Shown here: piece by piece, positions 10,485-19,601 of the stretch
Numbering within the stretch: the stretch's first letter is position 1
Layout: every line of letters starts with the position of its first letter
Assembly (NCBI GenBank): GCA_029378245.1
Contig: JARKIF010000013.1
Coordinates: forward strand, 620,001 to 684,000
From: Roridomyces roridus
Lineage: Eukaryota > Basidiomycota > Agaricomycetes > Agaricales > Mycenaceae
DNA length: 64,000 nucleotides
Reading direction: 5' to 3'
Notes under the pieces: model-generated
Seen by the model: the letters and a program-made list of their open reading frames with translations, nothing else
The model's database searches: none
What the model was told of the DNA's origin: nothing
Position numbers and translations under genes: made by a program

Positions 10485-12110
10485 TCAAAGGAACAGCTTG
10501 ATCCCCGCATTCGACGTCCTCACCTCCACCCTCCCTCTCCCCCTCCCTTCCTTTCCTTTGTACACATACCCAGCACGCCTCCCGTCACGCTCCCGCCCCT
10601 CATACTCAATCTCCCTCACATCTTCTTCTTCCCCGGAACCGGAACCACTCCGCTCCACGACAAGCGACTGATGCCCGGACGTCCGTCCCTCGAACCACCC
10701 TTCATATGCGGGATTCAAAACGACTTGTGCTGGTGCGTTCGAGGTGCGGGCGGTGAGTTTCAGCGCGGCGTCGTCCCCAAAGGCCGGGAATGCAAGGCCG
10801 AGGCGGCCGTTTGAGGTGCGTGCCTTTGTTTGGAATGTCCCGTTGGGAGTGAGGAGGGAGATTCTCGCGTCGAGGACGCTGTGCGTAAGTAGTTGAGACA
10901 TGGGCACAGAGGAGACGAAAAATGTGTACACACTTGTTGCTGGTGCGCATGTAGAGCTCGGTATGCTTGACGTCGTCGCTCGTGAGCCCGACATCGACAT
11001 TAATCGGAGCGTTTGATGTTTCGAGGGAGAGGCTGCTCGACGAGTTGTACGTTCCGGAAATCGGGGCGTTGCTCGTCCTGACTTTCAGGTTTTGTGAGAC
11101 GATTGACTGTTCGTGGATTCGTCAACACAGAATGCAAGGGACGTCGGGGTAGCACAGACCTCGGCTTTGATAGCTCCGTTGGACGTGCGGAGAGTTGCAC
11201 GAACTGCGGACAGAGACTGTCGAATGTTCAGCATCTACCGATGACAAGTACAATGCACACAGCTAACCTTGACTCGAACAGGCGAATTCGTCGTTGTGAG
11301 CGATACCTCGTCGAACCAGATCTTGCTCCCAAGATTCCCGATATTGAGATCAAAGCTGGGAAGGTCCACGGTTAGACCTTGAAGGACCGGCATGCCCGTC
11401 TCGGGGAGGACGAGCCGGATTTTGAGATGTGTCCGATTCCATGGCCACCTCCATCCCCGCGTCTACACATGTATCAAGTGGTCATTCGAGCAGAGAGAGC
11501 AGATTCACGCACAAAGATACCAACACCGACTTCCCCTGCCCGCCCAGTGATGCCGCACGCCCTGACATCCCCATCCCGGGACCCTTCGACGGTCATGATA
11601 CTCACCGTTGCCGTCCCATTCAGCGCCGGCGACGTCGTCACTTCAAGGCTCCCCGCCAGCCCCCGTTTCGGGTAACTGCCAACGAGAAGGATGCTATCAC
11701 GCTCCAGCGAAAGATCAAAGGGCGTGCCAGTCCAATGCGGGGGGCGCGAGACGTCGGCGCTGGCGATAGCCCATGCGTCACCGGTGACGCATTGATTTAT
11801 CTTCAGGCCCGAGGGAGCGCCCCAGCGGTGTCCGCCGAAAATCTTCCCCTGCGTGATTAGAGTCATGATGCGGGAACAGAGGGAAGCAGACGCCCCCCTG
11901 GACGTAGTAGTGAAAGATTGGATGGAGGAGGGCGTACAAAACGACGGCTAAGAAGAAGGCGAGAAGGAAACGCCGGAGAGTTGAGCGTCGCGGTCTGGTA
12001 GTTGGTACGAGAGGGATAGCTTGATACGACGTCGGTCCCGGCTGGTAGAGGTGGGTGTATTGCGGGGGCGCTGCTGCTGGCAACGGCGGCGGAGGTGAGT
12101 CTTTTCTCAT
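10485..12110 (-). CDS. type II membrane protein with TSN beta-repeats
   Basis: Six exons read in phase, about 450 residues: 12110-11892, 11848-11606, 11462-11268, then an exon ending in NGAIKAE, one ending in MRTSNK, and a last exon to 10485. The N-terminus is a Pro/Tyr-rich cytosolic segment, then TTRPRRSTLRR and one helix (FLLAFFLAVVLYALLHPIFH) with no signal peptide, so a type II topology is likely. The rest repeats a strand ending in Thr-Ser-Asn seven times (RTSNGAI, RTSNAPI, ETSNAPI, MRTSNK, RTSNGRL, RTSNAPA, RTSNAGI) plus one variant TTNSPV. This is the pattern of the adhesin-like beta-helix domains (DUF4097/DUF7330 type) common in basidiomycetes. The first intron has an uncommon GTCTGC donor. 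A surface or wall role is inferred; no partner is known. Confidence 0.75.
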
Positions 12111-12255
12111 GACGGGAGAATGAGAGCTCTTTCTACAAAGCCAGGTATTTATCACTGACAACTGCTGCGGCTGCGCGCTGCGGCACGATTAGTAAGGCCT
12201 TACTTATTCCGGGCGCCCGAATCTGTGGTCGAACACCCAGCTGACGTCGAGAGAC

Positions 12256-12866
12256 GCGTGTACCTTAAATGTGAGGAACCGTTCGATTGGTCTAATTAGA
12301 TTTCCCCGAAAGGATGACAGCCCTGACACGCCGCCAGCCGACCGACCGTGCCTCCGCTCTTGGCTCCTCTTGGTGATCGCCTTGGTCCCTCTCTGGCGGT
12401 GTCCTCTGATCCTCCCGTTCGGCACCAGCGGCTAGGGCTCGGAACTGGGTCAAGGCCGTTCAGCTCTGTCAACTGACGTCGCGGTACGTGTTGTATCCTC
12501 TGCAAACTTCTGCACATACTCAACTGACAGACAGAAACGGGCACAGTTTGCTTGACCCCCTTCTTCAACAAGTGTGTGGTTGAGAATGTGCTAAAAGCTG
12601 GTCAACTCGGCAAAGCTCCAACAAGAAATCTTTGCATTACGGCCACCAAGCAACGTGAAATCTGCGGCCAAGCTGGAATTGAGCGCAGTGTTGGGACATT
12701 GGGTCGAGAGGAAGCAGCCTCCGGGCTGCCGAGACACCTCCGTGTGCATAGAAGTGTTGGCCGAGGTACCTGTATCACTCAAGTTCGGATACGGCTGTTC
12801 CGTCCCGGATCAACACTCTTGGGGATATCTAATTAGACCAATCGAACTATGACTCCCTTAAATGTA
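12256..12866. repeat. imperfect inverted-repeat element, unclassified
   Basis: The segments at about 12256-12307 and 12820-12866 are inverted copies. The best-matching core is GTTCGATTGGTCTAATTAGA, read on the plus strand at 12281-12300 and on the minus strand on the right, with weaker similarity running outwards to CGTGTAC. About 510 bp without a coherent gene lies between. No clean target duplication could be found, so this may be an old non-autonomous DNA transposon or a chance foldback. Superfamily is not assigned. Confidence 0.5.
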
Positions 12867-13138
12867 CACGGAGATGTCTTTCCTGTACCGGGGATGATGT
12901 TCCGGTCTAGCCGACGACCCCATCATGCCCATGTGATAAGATCTTCTTGAACACGCGGCGACATCTTCCGGTACCGATCACATCAAATATCTGTCCAGCC
13001 GAACGTGATTTGATCCATAACGGTACAAGCACCGGTCCCCTACTCTGGGACGGATCATGACGCCGGCAGGAAATATCAGCCGGCGGCGGCTTGGCACGGG
13101 CCCCAGTGGGTGATTGCATTTTACATCAGGGATGGAGA

Positions 13139-13702
13139 AGACACAGGGGGCATCAAGCGTGGCACTTTGCCTTGTGCGCCAAGGTAGCACTTGCGTGGCA
13201 CTTGGCGCGTAGTTGGCCGGAAGTTGGACATTACGTGTGAATTTCCTTTGTTCCCCGACCTTCACAATTGGCCGGGAGCGTCGTGATATAAGGATAGACA
13301 TTATATCTTGAGGGAGTGAGTGTCCACATAGAGGGCCTTTAATATATGTAAAAATACTGTTGATACCCTCCATGCTGTGGCCATGCTTGTTGCAGGGAAA
13401 TGGAGTGACTCCGGTGCAGGAATACCCAATGACACCACCCAACACGCTGCGAATCATGTTTTAAATTCGCTCAATGGGTCAGGAATTATTCTCCACAGTT
13501 TAGTTGAATTATAAACAAGTTGTTCGGCGGTCAGAATCACCAAATGTGTCGGGCAAAGAAAATGGGTACATAAGCACAGATTCGAACTCACGCACATCAA
13601 AAGAGCACCTAGGCACGTGGTTTTATGTCCACGGCCCAACTGCGCGCCAAGTGCCACCTTGGCACACAAAAAAATGTGCCACGGCTGATGCCCCCTGTGA
13701 GA
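13139..13702. mobile_element. non-autonomous CAC-type DNA transposon (MITE)
   Basis: The ends CACAGGGGGCATCA (left, from 13142) and its inverted copy (right, ending 13699) bound a 558-bp element flanked by a 3-bp AGA on both sides (13139-13141 and 13700-13702). Similarity between arms extends inwards over GTGGCAC and the CCAAG..GGCACTTGGCGCG blocks for more than 80 bp. There is no transposase frame. A terminal CAC with a 3-bp duplication fits the CACTA/CMC superfamily, though the fourth base is A rather than T, so the class is probable, not proven. Confidence 0.6.
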
Positions 13703-13848
13703 ATGTGGGTCAGTGGTTGACATATGTGGGAAAAGGTGGACTGAATTTTGCAGGCCATCAGTCATTCAGCCCCACAGAACCCTCCTCTTGACAGAGTAGG
13801 GGATGTACAGCTGATATCGTTTTCCTGTACGTAGTTTAAATATCTCTT

Positions 13849-14406
13849 GAACGTGTTACGATCCGATTCCAAAAGACAAGTCCGGAGTAGATGCCGGAAC
13901 TCCGGTAGTGACCGGAGTTGGAAGGAGTCGACCGGAGGAGCGATCTAAGAGCACCACAGAGGAGTAGGGTGTCAAAGACGCCTTGCTATGTTGATAGGAA
14001 GGGAAGGAGTAGGAACCAGCCAAGAGGAGTAGTCAAGAACGTCAATTATCAACTAAGGTTGAATACAGATAAGGAAAGTCTTATATACGAGTAAGTAGAG
14101 ATATATGTCATTACCACAGACCAATAATAGAAACGGACTTATGCGGCTATGTGGATATAAGCTGATTAAGTCCGCACGGAATGATCAAGTGGATATCCTG
14201 ATGAATACCAAGTCCGGGGGAAACGCTCAGATACCTTCATCGCGTGAAAACCCGAGTACCCGGATAGAACCGAGGAGCGCGTGATGCGCTTCGACGTCGG
14301 GAGGCATCCCGACGTGACCGGAGTTGAGTACCGGAGTTGAGTACCGGAGTTGAGGTACCGGAGTTGAGGTACCGGAGTTGGCGTTGGAACGGGACATAAC
14401 AGAACG
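13849..14406. mobile_element. solo LTR with GAACG target duplication
   Basis: A 548-bp unit (13854-14401) begins TGTTACGATCC and ends GGGACATAACA, so its tips are TGTTA and TAACA, an inverted pair with canonical TG and CA. It is flanked directly by GAACG (13849-13853 and 14402-14406), a perfect 5-bp target duplication. No internal retroelement domain is attached, so it is a solo LTR left by recombination. It is unrelated in sequence to the chromovirus LTR nearby. A short tandem array lies inside it near the 3' end. Confidence 0.78.
14317..14380. repeat. tandem array of ACCGGAGTTG units
   Basis: Five copies of ACCGGAGTTG follow each other, separated by GAGT or GAGGT, so the period is 13-14 bp. 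Looser CCGGAGT-type copies recur at 13884-13935 in the same LTR. The array lies in the last 90 bp of the solo LTR. Length variation between strains is likely. Confidence 0.85.
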
Positions 14407-14905
14407 GTTCATCGGCAGGGTGTATTCTTGCAGAATAGGATGGTCCTCTATGTGAGGACTATTCACGAAAAATATGCCGAAGGCGCTGTGTACACTTCAA
14501 GGTCCGTATTGTGTTGATTTCTCGTCGGGATCAAATCAGATCAGGAATTTTTCGATGGGTAACATTGCATACTTAAGTATGCCTCAAGTGCTCCATGTAA
14601 CAATAAGAGAAATTACAAGAGGCAGATTGGAGCCAAATTGAAGATTGTAGATCCAGACTTGTGGACACGGCATTGCAGAGAATACACTTGATCTTTGTGT
14701 CAAGGCTGATGTCCGCCAAGTGCCGTAGGCTCAGGGCTACCAGCGGTAATCGGGATGCCCACCTCTAACAGAAGGACTGTGATTTTTACATTGGACTTGC
14801 ATCGGTATTCGACCGACAAGTCGACATCGCTGCAGCTTGCGAGGATCTTCCCATGATCATTTGATTTCAGCCTGATTGTGCATTGATGCCAAATTCCTGC
14901 CGAAA

Positions 14906-15459
14906 TACAGTGGGAAACCCCCATCCGGACCACTCATCAAAGATGGTGTAATATAATGGGACCAAGGGCAGGTGCCATGGTCTAATGTTGGGTTCTGGTA
15001 GATAGATATGTGGCCTGTTCTCTCAAATTTTCTCGGGTCACCAGAGTCTGCCCTTGGCTGTGCAGAAACAAAATTATCCAGATGGTGCAAACATCAGATA
15101 AACCCACATCCGGACCAAATCATTATTGCTGGCCCGATATGTGTGTTTTTCCCACAGGGTAAGGTGTCCCTTGAAAGGCCCCATCGAGTTCCATATCCTC
15201 ATAACATTATGGCCCTCCACGAGCCGCGCTGGTTGACATATAATTGAATGAATGTGGTGGATTGGGTGATTTAGGTGGTTTGGTGGGCACAAAGTAAATT
15301 GGCCGTACCTCGGCAGTTGTTGCTCATTTCAATCCATAAATTTATGTCTGGGGAGCCTATTACACTTGCTATGACCCAATAAAAATTTGGCCCCATCAGA
15401 GCTGCCGAACAGCCTGGGTCCGGTGGTGGGTCCGCTCCGGATGGGGGTTTCCCACTGTA
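14906..15459. mobile_element. Tc1/mariner-type MITE with TA flanks
   Basis: A 550-bp element (14908-15457) has inverted ends that begin CAGTGGGAAACCCCCATCC and match perfectly for 22 bases. It is flanked on both sides by TA (14906-14907, 15458-15459), the target duplication of Tc1/mariner elements. No transposase frame is present. The interior holds only short frames. Class is inferred from the TA duplication and CAGT start. Confidence 0.68.
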
Positions 15460-15886
15460 GTCAACAGGTCGGGATTGGGCTTTTTATTTTTTTTAACGAA
15501 CCCCGTCAACTCCATGGCACTCAGATATGCAGTATTGGCCGTGCCGGTGCGCTGGGGAACATGCCAGATAAACTCTGTACAGGAGCGTGATGACGCGGGA
15601 CAGGTCGATGATCACGGGTACCGGAAAGCGATCTCCCGGGACATTATGTACTTTTGCTCGAGAGACAGGAAATCCGTGATCTGCGTGCGGCAGAGTCAAC
15701 GCCGCTGTCCGGATGCTTAAATGCAAATTAGTTGAGAAAATTCCAAGGAAATTCGCTGATGCTCGTTAGCGAACTGTCGAGGTCATGGAGATATAGACTG
15801 AGAACTGAGGGCAAGATCCAAGAAGTGCGTCGACAGGAAGGGAGTCACACCTTCGTCAAAGAAGGCAATTTCCACGCAACGCTTCA

Positions 15887-16361
15887 TGTCACGCGCTGAC
15901 CTATTTGCGCACGTGACAACGCCAAATAAACCAGATAAGCATTGGCGCCGTACAGCGTTAAAGTCCTGGGAACCCCGTCTCGATCGGATTGAGGAAGAAG
16001 CCGAGGAAGACATTATTTAAAGATGTGGGATAGTTTCATATTTATGAACGACAGCATGGATGTGGGAAGGAGTTTCCGATCAGTGAACTGTCCGATCATG
16101 ACAGGCTTCTATGAAGGACACGGTGGAGACACGACAATAGGAGAAGACAAAGGCGCGAGACAATAGCGCATGTTGGACACCAGGACAATTAGTGTAGCAT
16201 CGTAGATCTATTCCTCATAGTATAAAAGCAGTAGCTAGTCGTCGTATTCTGTACCCTCTCCTAGACTTTTATTCAGTTCATTTTACGAGCTTTAGTAGCG
16301 CACTACCCAATCCACAGTATCTTACCGCTGTTGGACGCGTGAAACAAGTCTTGTCGTGACA
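15887..16361 (+). repeat. 5' LTR of chromovirus
   Basis: 475 bp, starting TGTCACGCGC and ending GTCGTGACA. It contains a TATA box (TATAAAAG, 16221-16228) about 34 bp before the CTAGACTTTTATT segment (16261-16273) that pairs with the primer-binding site. Differences from the 3' LTR seen by eye are AAAGATGTGGG versus AAAGACGTGGG, CACAGTATC versus CACAGCATC, and CTTGTCGTG versus CTTGCCGTG. Confidence 0.95.
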
Positions 16362-16362
16362 T

Positions 16363-16374
16363 AATAAAAGTCTA
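16363..16374 (+). other. self-priming primer-binding site
   Basis: Directly after the 5' LTR (two bases on) lies AATAAAAGTCTA, the exact reverse complement of TAGACTTTTATT at 16262-16273 in the LTR, about 34 bp below the TATA box and so near the expected 5' end of the RNA. No TGG-starting match to a tRNA 3' end is seen here. This is the arrangement of Tf1-type elements, whose RNA folds back to prime its own minus strand. Confidence 0.75.
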
Positions 16375-16811
16375 CCCTCATACCGCTCTTACCTCCCCCC
16401 GACATATCCTTTCCATACGCCTCGGCGTCCCTCCCCCACTACTTGGATTCTCGTAATTGAAGATCCACTCATACCTCAAGCGTCACGTCGTTAAATCACG
16501 ACGTTAAATAAGCGCCCATCTCGTGTCGAACTATTTTGATAGACAGTCGCTGTGCTACGGGAAACGTTGAGTCCGTCCCCGCACAATAGCAGATGTTGGC
16601 GTTCGGGTGGCAATCTTCGGAGAGTACCCTCGCGCAGATACCGGGAGAGTCGTAGAAGGCCCGGGTCTGTTCTATCGGCAAGCGTTACGACCGAGAAACC
16701 CACCACCGTCTCCGTGCCGCTCCTACCCAAGCCACGACGGCGTTTCGCGCACCATCATCCTCCTCTTCCGGCACCTCTAGCCGTGAAGCTCGTTCCGTAG
16801 CGGACCAACTC

Positions 16812-17967
16812 TTGGCCGCTTCTGCCACCACCCACCACACCTTTCATACCGCCGCCCCTGCCATGTCCCACCACGGCAGCCCCATCCACTATGACCAGCC
16901 TCAGGCGGTCTACCCTCCCCAAATTTACCCATCACGCCCTCCTACCCGCTCTCCCCCTCGCCCTCTTCCTACCCGACCCGACTCCATCCCCGCCCAGCAT
17001 GGCCTGACTGAGTTACTTCAGGCCCTCCCCCCACGCCCGGCACCAGCAAGGATGACGCTGGCCCGGCTTCCCCCGCCGTTTGACGGCAATGACAAATCCA
17101 AGTGGGAAACTTGGATTGACAGCGTCACGACATATCTCGTGGCGTACGAACACGATTTCAATGCGGATCATAGATGTATTTTCTTCGTGCTCTCGTTGCT
17201 GGGCGACTGAGAAGAGTTCTCCGTGTCCAGCCGCCAACTGGTCACGGAACTGGAAGGCAAAGCACCTTCGCCTTGATCAGCTCCGTCCCTCCTTCGAGGA
17301 GTTTATGACGGAGTTGGAGTCGACGTTCGCGGATCAGAACGTCAAGGAGACGGCGCTGTTGCGCCTGATGAACACGCGGCAGGAAACGTCCACCCTGGCC
17401 GATTTCCTTCAGTCGTTCGAGCTGAACGCTGAGCAGGCGGGCTATGCGCCCGGAAACGAGCTCCATGACACGTTCCTGTGTCAGGCGCTGGAAATCCTGG
17501 TCTCGGACCAGGTACGCAAACAGCTTTACGCTGGCGGCGTAGTGATCCCGGGGACCTACTCGGGATTGAAAAGCCGGTTGATGACCATCAACGGCATCAT
17601 TGAGCGCGGGAAGCTCATCAACTCTCGCTGGGGAGCGGGAGGTGGAATGTTTTGGACGCCGGCGCAGCAGCAGCCGCCGCCCAAATTCCCCAAGGCCACG
17701 GCACTGGTGCCGCCGCCAAGGCCTCAGGGGACAGCCCCCCATCTGGCAACTCGGGTCACTCCCGGAAACCCGGCGCCGATGGACATCGACCGAACGCGGC
17801 AGGCCGCGTTCAAGTGTTACAACTGTGGCAAGGAGGGCCACATGAAACGGGAGTGCCCGGAGCCTCCCAAGAGGAAATTTAATATCCGGTCGATCAAGAC
17901 CGAGGACTACACGCAGGAGGACCTGCAGGCTCTCGTGACCATACTCCGCGAGAAGGGTTTTTGTTAG
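16812..17967 (+). pseudogene. gag: gag (capsid/nucleocapsid), frameshifted
   Basis: The first frame (16812-17210) gives a His/Pro-rich leader, then the capsid start LPPPFDGNDKSKWETWIDSV, and stops at 17208-17210. The capsid continues in another frame from about 17210 (NWSRNWKAKHL, then FEEFMTELESTFADQNVKETA) to a stop at 17967, with a CCHC zinc knuckle CYNCGKEGHMKREC near 17815-17856. The two halves align with one Gypsy capsid only if a single frame change near 17205-17215 is allowed. Programmed shifting normally lies between gag and pol rather than inside the capsid, so I read this as damage. The knuckle residues are all present. Confidence 0.82.
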
Positions 17968-19235
17968 GGCACCCGGTCAAGGCCGAACCGGCGTGCCCTC
18001 CTGTATCTATTATCCATGGACAATTCACACCGCTAGAAGCGGTTACGGACAGCACGAACAATGTGCAAAATAGTGTACCTGTAAATTATGTAGAAAAAAC
18101 TAGCCTACAACGTAGTATACAAGAATTTCTTGTAGGCAAAGTACAAAAGCCACAAAAAATACGTATCTTGGAGAACCAGAATCGAAAACGTAATTTAAAA
18201 AATCAACGCATGGATGCAGAGAACAAGCGCTGGAGCGCTTTTAAAAAGGCCCCTGGACACCCAAACCAGTGATAAAAATAGTGAGAAGAAAAAGGGCGGC
18301 GATGCCGCGGAGGCTCAATCCTCGAAAGAGGAGGTAGCGCCAAAACATACACGGGTGCCGTTCGGTCTTAAGAAGAAAGAGGCCGCACAATGGCTTGCAC
18401 GCCATGCTATGGGGGAAACGGAACAACTGCCTAGCTCAGGAGCTGCGTGAGTTCCAACGGCAACGTGTCCACCACGAGATGTTGGTGGCCGTCCAGCTGG
18501 AAACACTGGACACGGAGAAAACATGTTCCATTCGTGCGTTGCTGGACAACGGGTGTACCACCACGTGCATGGACAGGGACTATGCCAAGGCCGAAGGCTT
18601 CAAGCTTAAAAAACTCGACATGCCGATTGTGGCCAGGAATGCCGACGGGACCGAGAACACGAAAGGCAAGATCACCCACTATGTGGAAATGATCATGTCT
18701 ATCGGCCCGCATGTTGAACGACAAAAATTCCTGATCACAGGCTTAGGCAAAGCACGTGTGTTTATTGGATACGACTGGTTGTTTAAACACAACCCGGAGA
18801 TCAACTGGCGGGACCAGACCATGAAGTTTAGCCGATGTCCGGTTGAGTGTGGCATGACCGGACTAGAAGCCGGAAAAGGTGTTACATGGGAGGAAGCGGT
18901 GGAAGAAGGCGAGTCGATCCTGTTGGTCGACTTTGCGCCTGTTGTGGAGCTGCGGAGCAAGGCAACGCAGGCACAGCAGATGGCCGAACAGGCTTCGGCA
19001 GAACAAGAAAAATTGACGGAAGACAAAATCCCGGAGCAATACCGGGAGTACGTCAAGGTTTTCGCAAAAGAGTCCTTTGACTCATTGCCGGAAAAGCGGC
19101 CTTGGGATCATGTGATCGAATTAAAGCCCGGATCAAAGGCTGTCGATTGCAAGATCTACCCACTCTCGTTAGGCGAACAAGAAAAGCTGAATGAGTTTCT
19201 TGAAGAGAATCTCAAGAGTGGACGGATCAGACCTT
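17968..19235 (+). pseudogene. gag-pol linker and aspartic protease, disrupted
   Basis: Three successive frames carry this part: 17961-18272, 18214-18450 and 18395-19243. The last contains the retropepsin core, with the active-site region ALLDNGCTTTCMDRDYA followed by the flap region and VFIGYDWLFKHNPEINW typical of Gypsy proteases, then a linker leading to the start of reverse transcriptase. The usual D-S/T-G triad is D-N-G here. The overlapping frames imply frame changes near 18265 and 18430. The sequence is cut at 19235, one target-duplication unit before the inserted solo LTR. Confidence 0.75.
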
Positions 19236-19601
19236 TGTCATGATATGACCCCAGGCCACAACCCGACGGGTTGTAACCCGATCAATCATCAACCATCAAT
19301 GCTCTAATCAGTGGTCATCACTGATCGGCCGGGTCTTATCTCAACCCCTACTTGGTACTCCCCTCTCCCCTGCATTTACACCCCTACGTGTCGCGATCGC
19401 CCCTGCTCCTACCCCCTACCCCTCGTACCTAATTCGATCATGTAGTATATATACCCGTCTACAGTCTCAGTACTGTAGACGAATCTAGTCTATTCTCCCT
19501 ACGGCTTGCTCTACCTCTTGAGTCTTGTCTGCTGCTCTTCGCTCGGTCGCCTCGTTCGTTGCCGACTAGAACCCGGCTTAGCCCTAGGTGCTGACAACCT
19601 T
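19231..19601. mobile_element. solo LTR nested in pol
   Basis: A 361-bp unit (19236-19596) starts TGTCATGATATG and ends GGTGCTGACA and is flanked by ACCTT on both sides (19231-19235, 19597-19601). It interrupts pol at the start of reverse transcriptase, between the residues RIRP and SKSPMAS. Its sequence differs from the host element's LTR, so it comes from another family. It has a palindrome-rich TATA region (ATATATACCC with GTCTACAGTCTC..GTAGAC). The 366-bp gain is a multiple of three, but stop codons inside it, starting with TGA at 19241, break translation. Confidence 0.9.

Noticed and set aside
17200..17220. Programmed ribosomal frameshift in gag
   Set aside because: It lies inside the capsid, without a heptameric slip site or downstream structure that I can see; damage is simpler.
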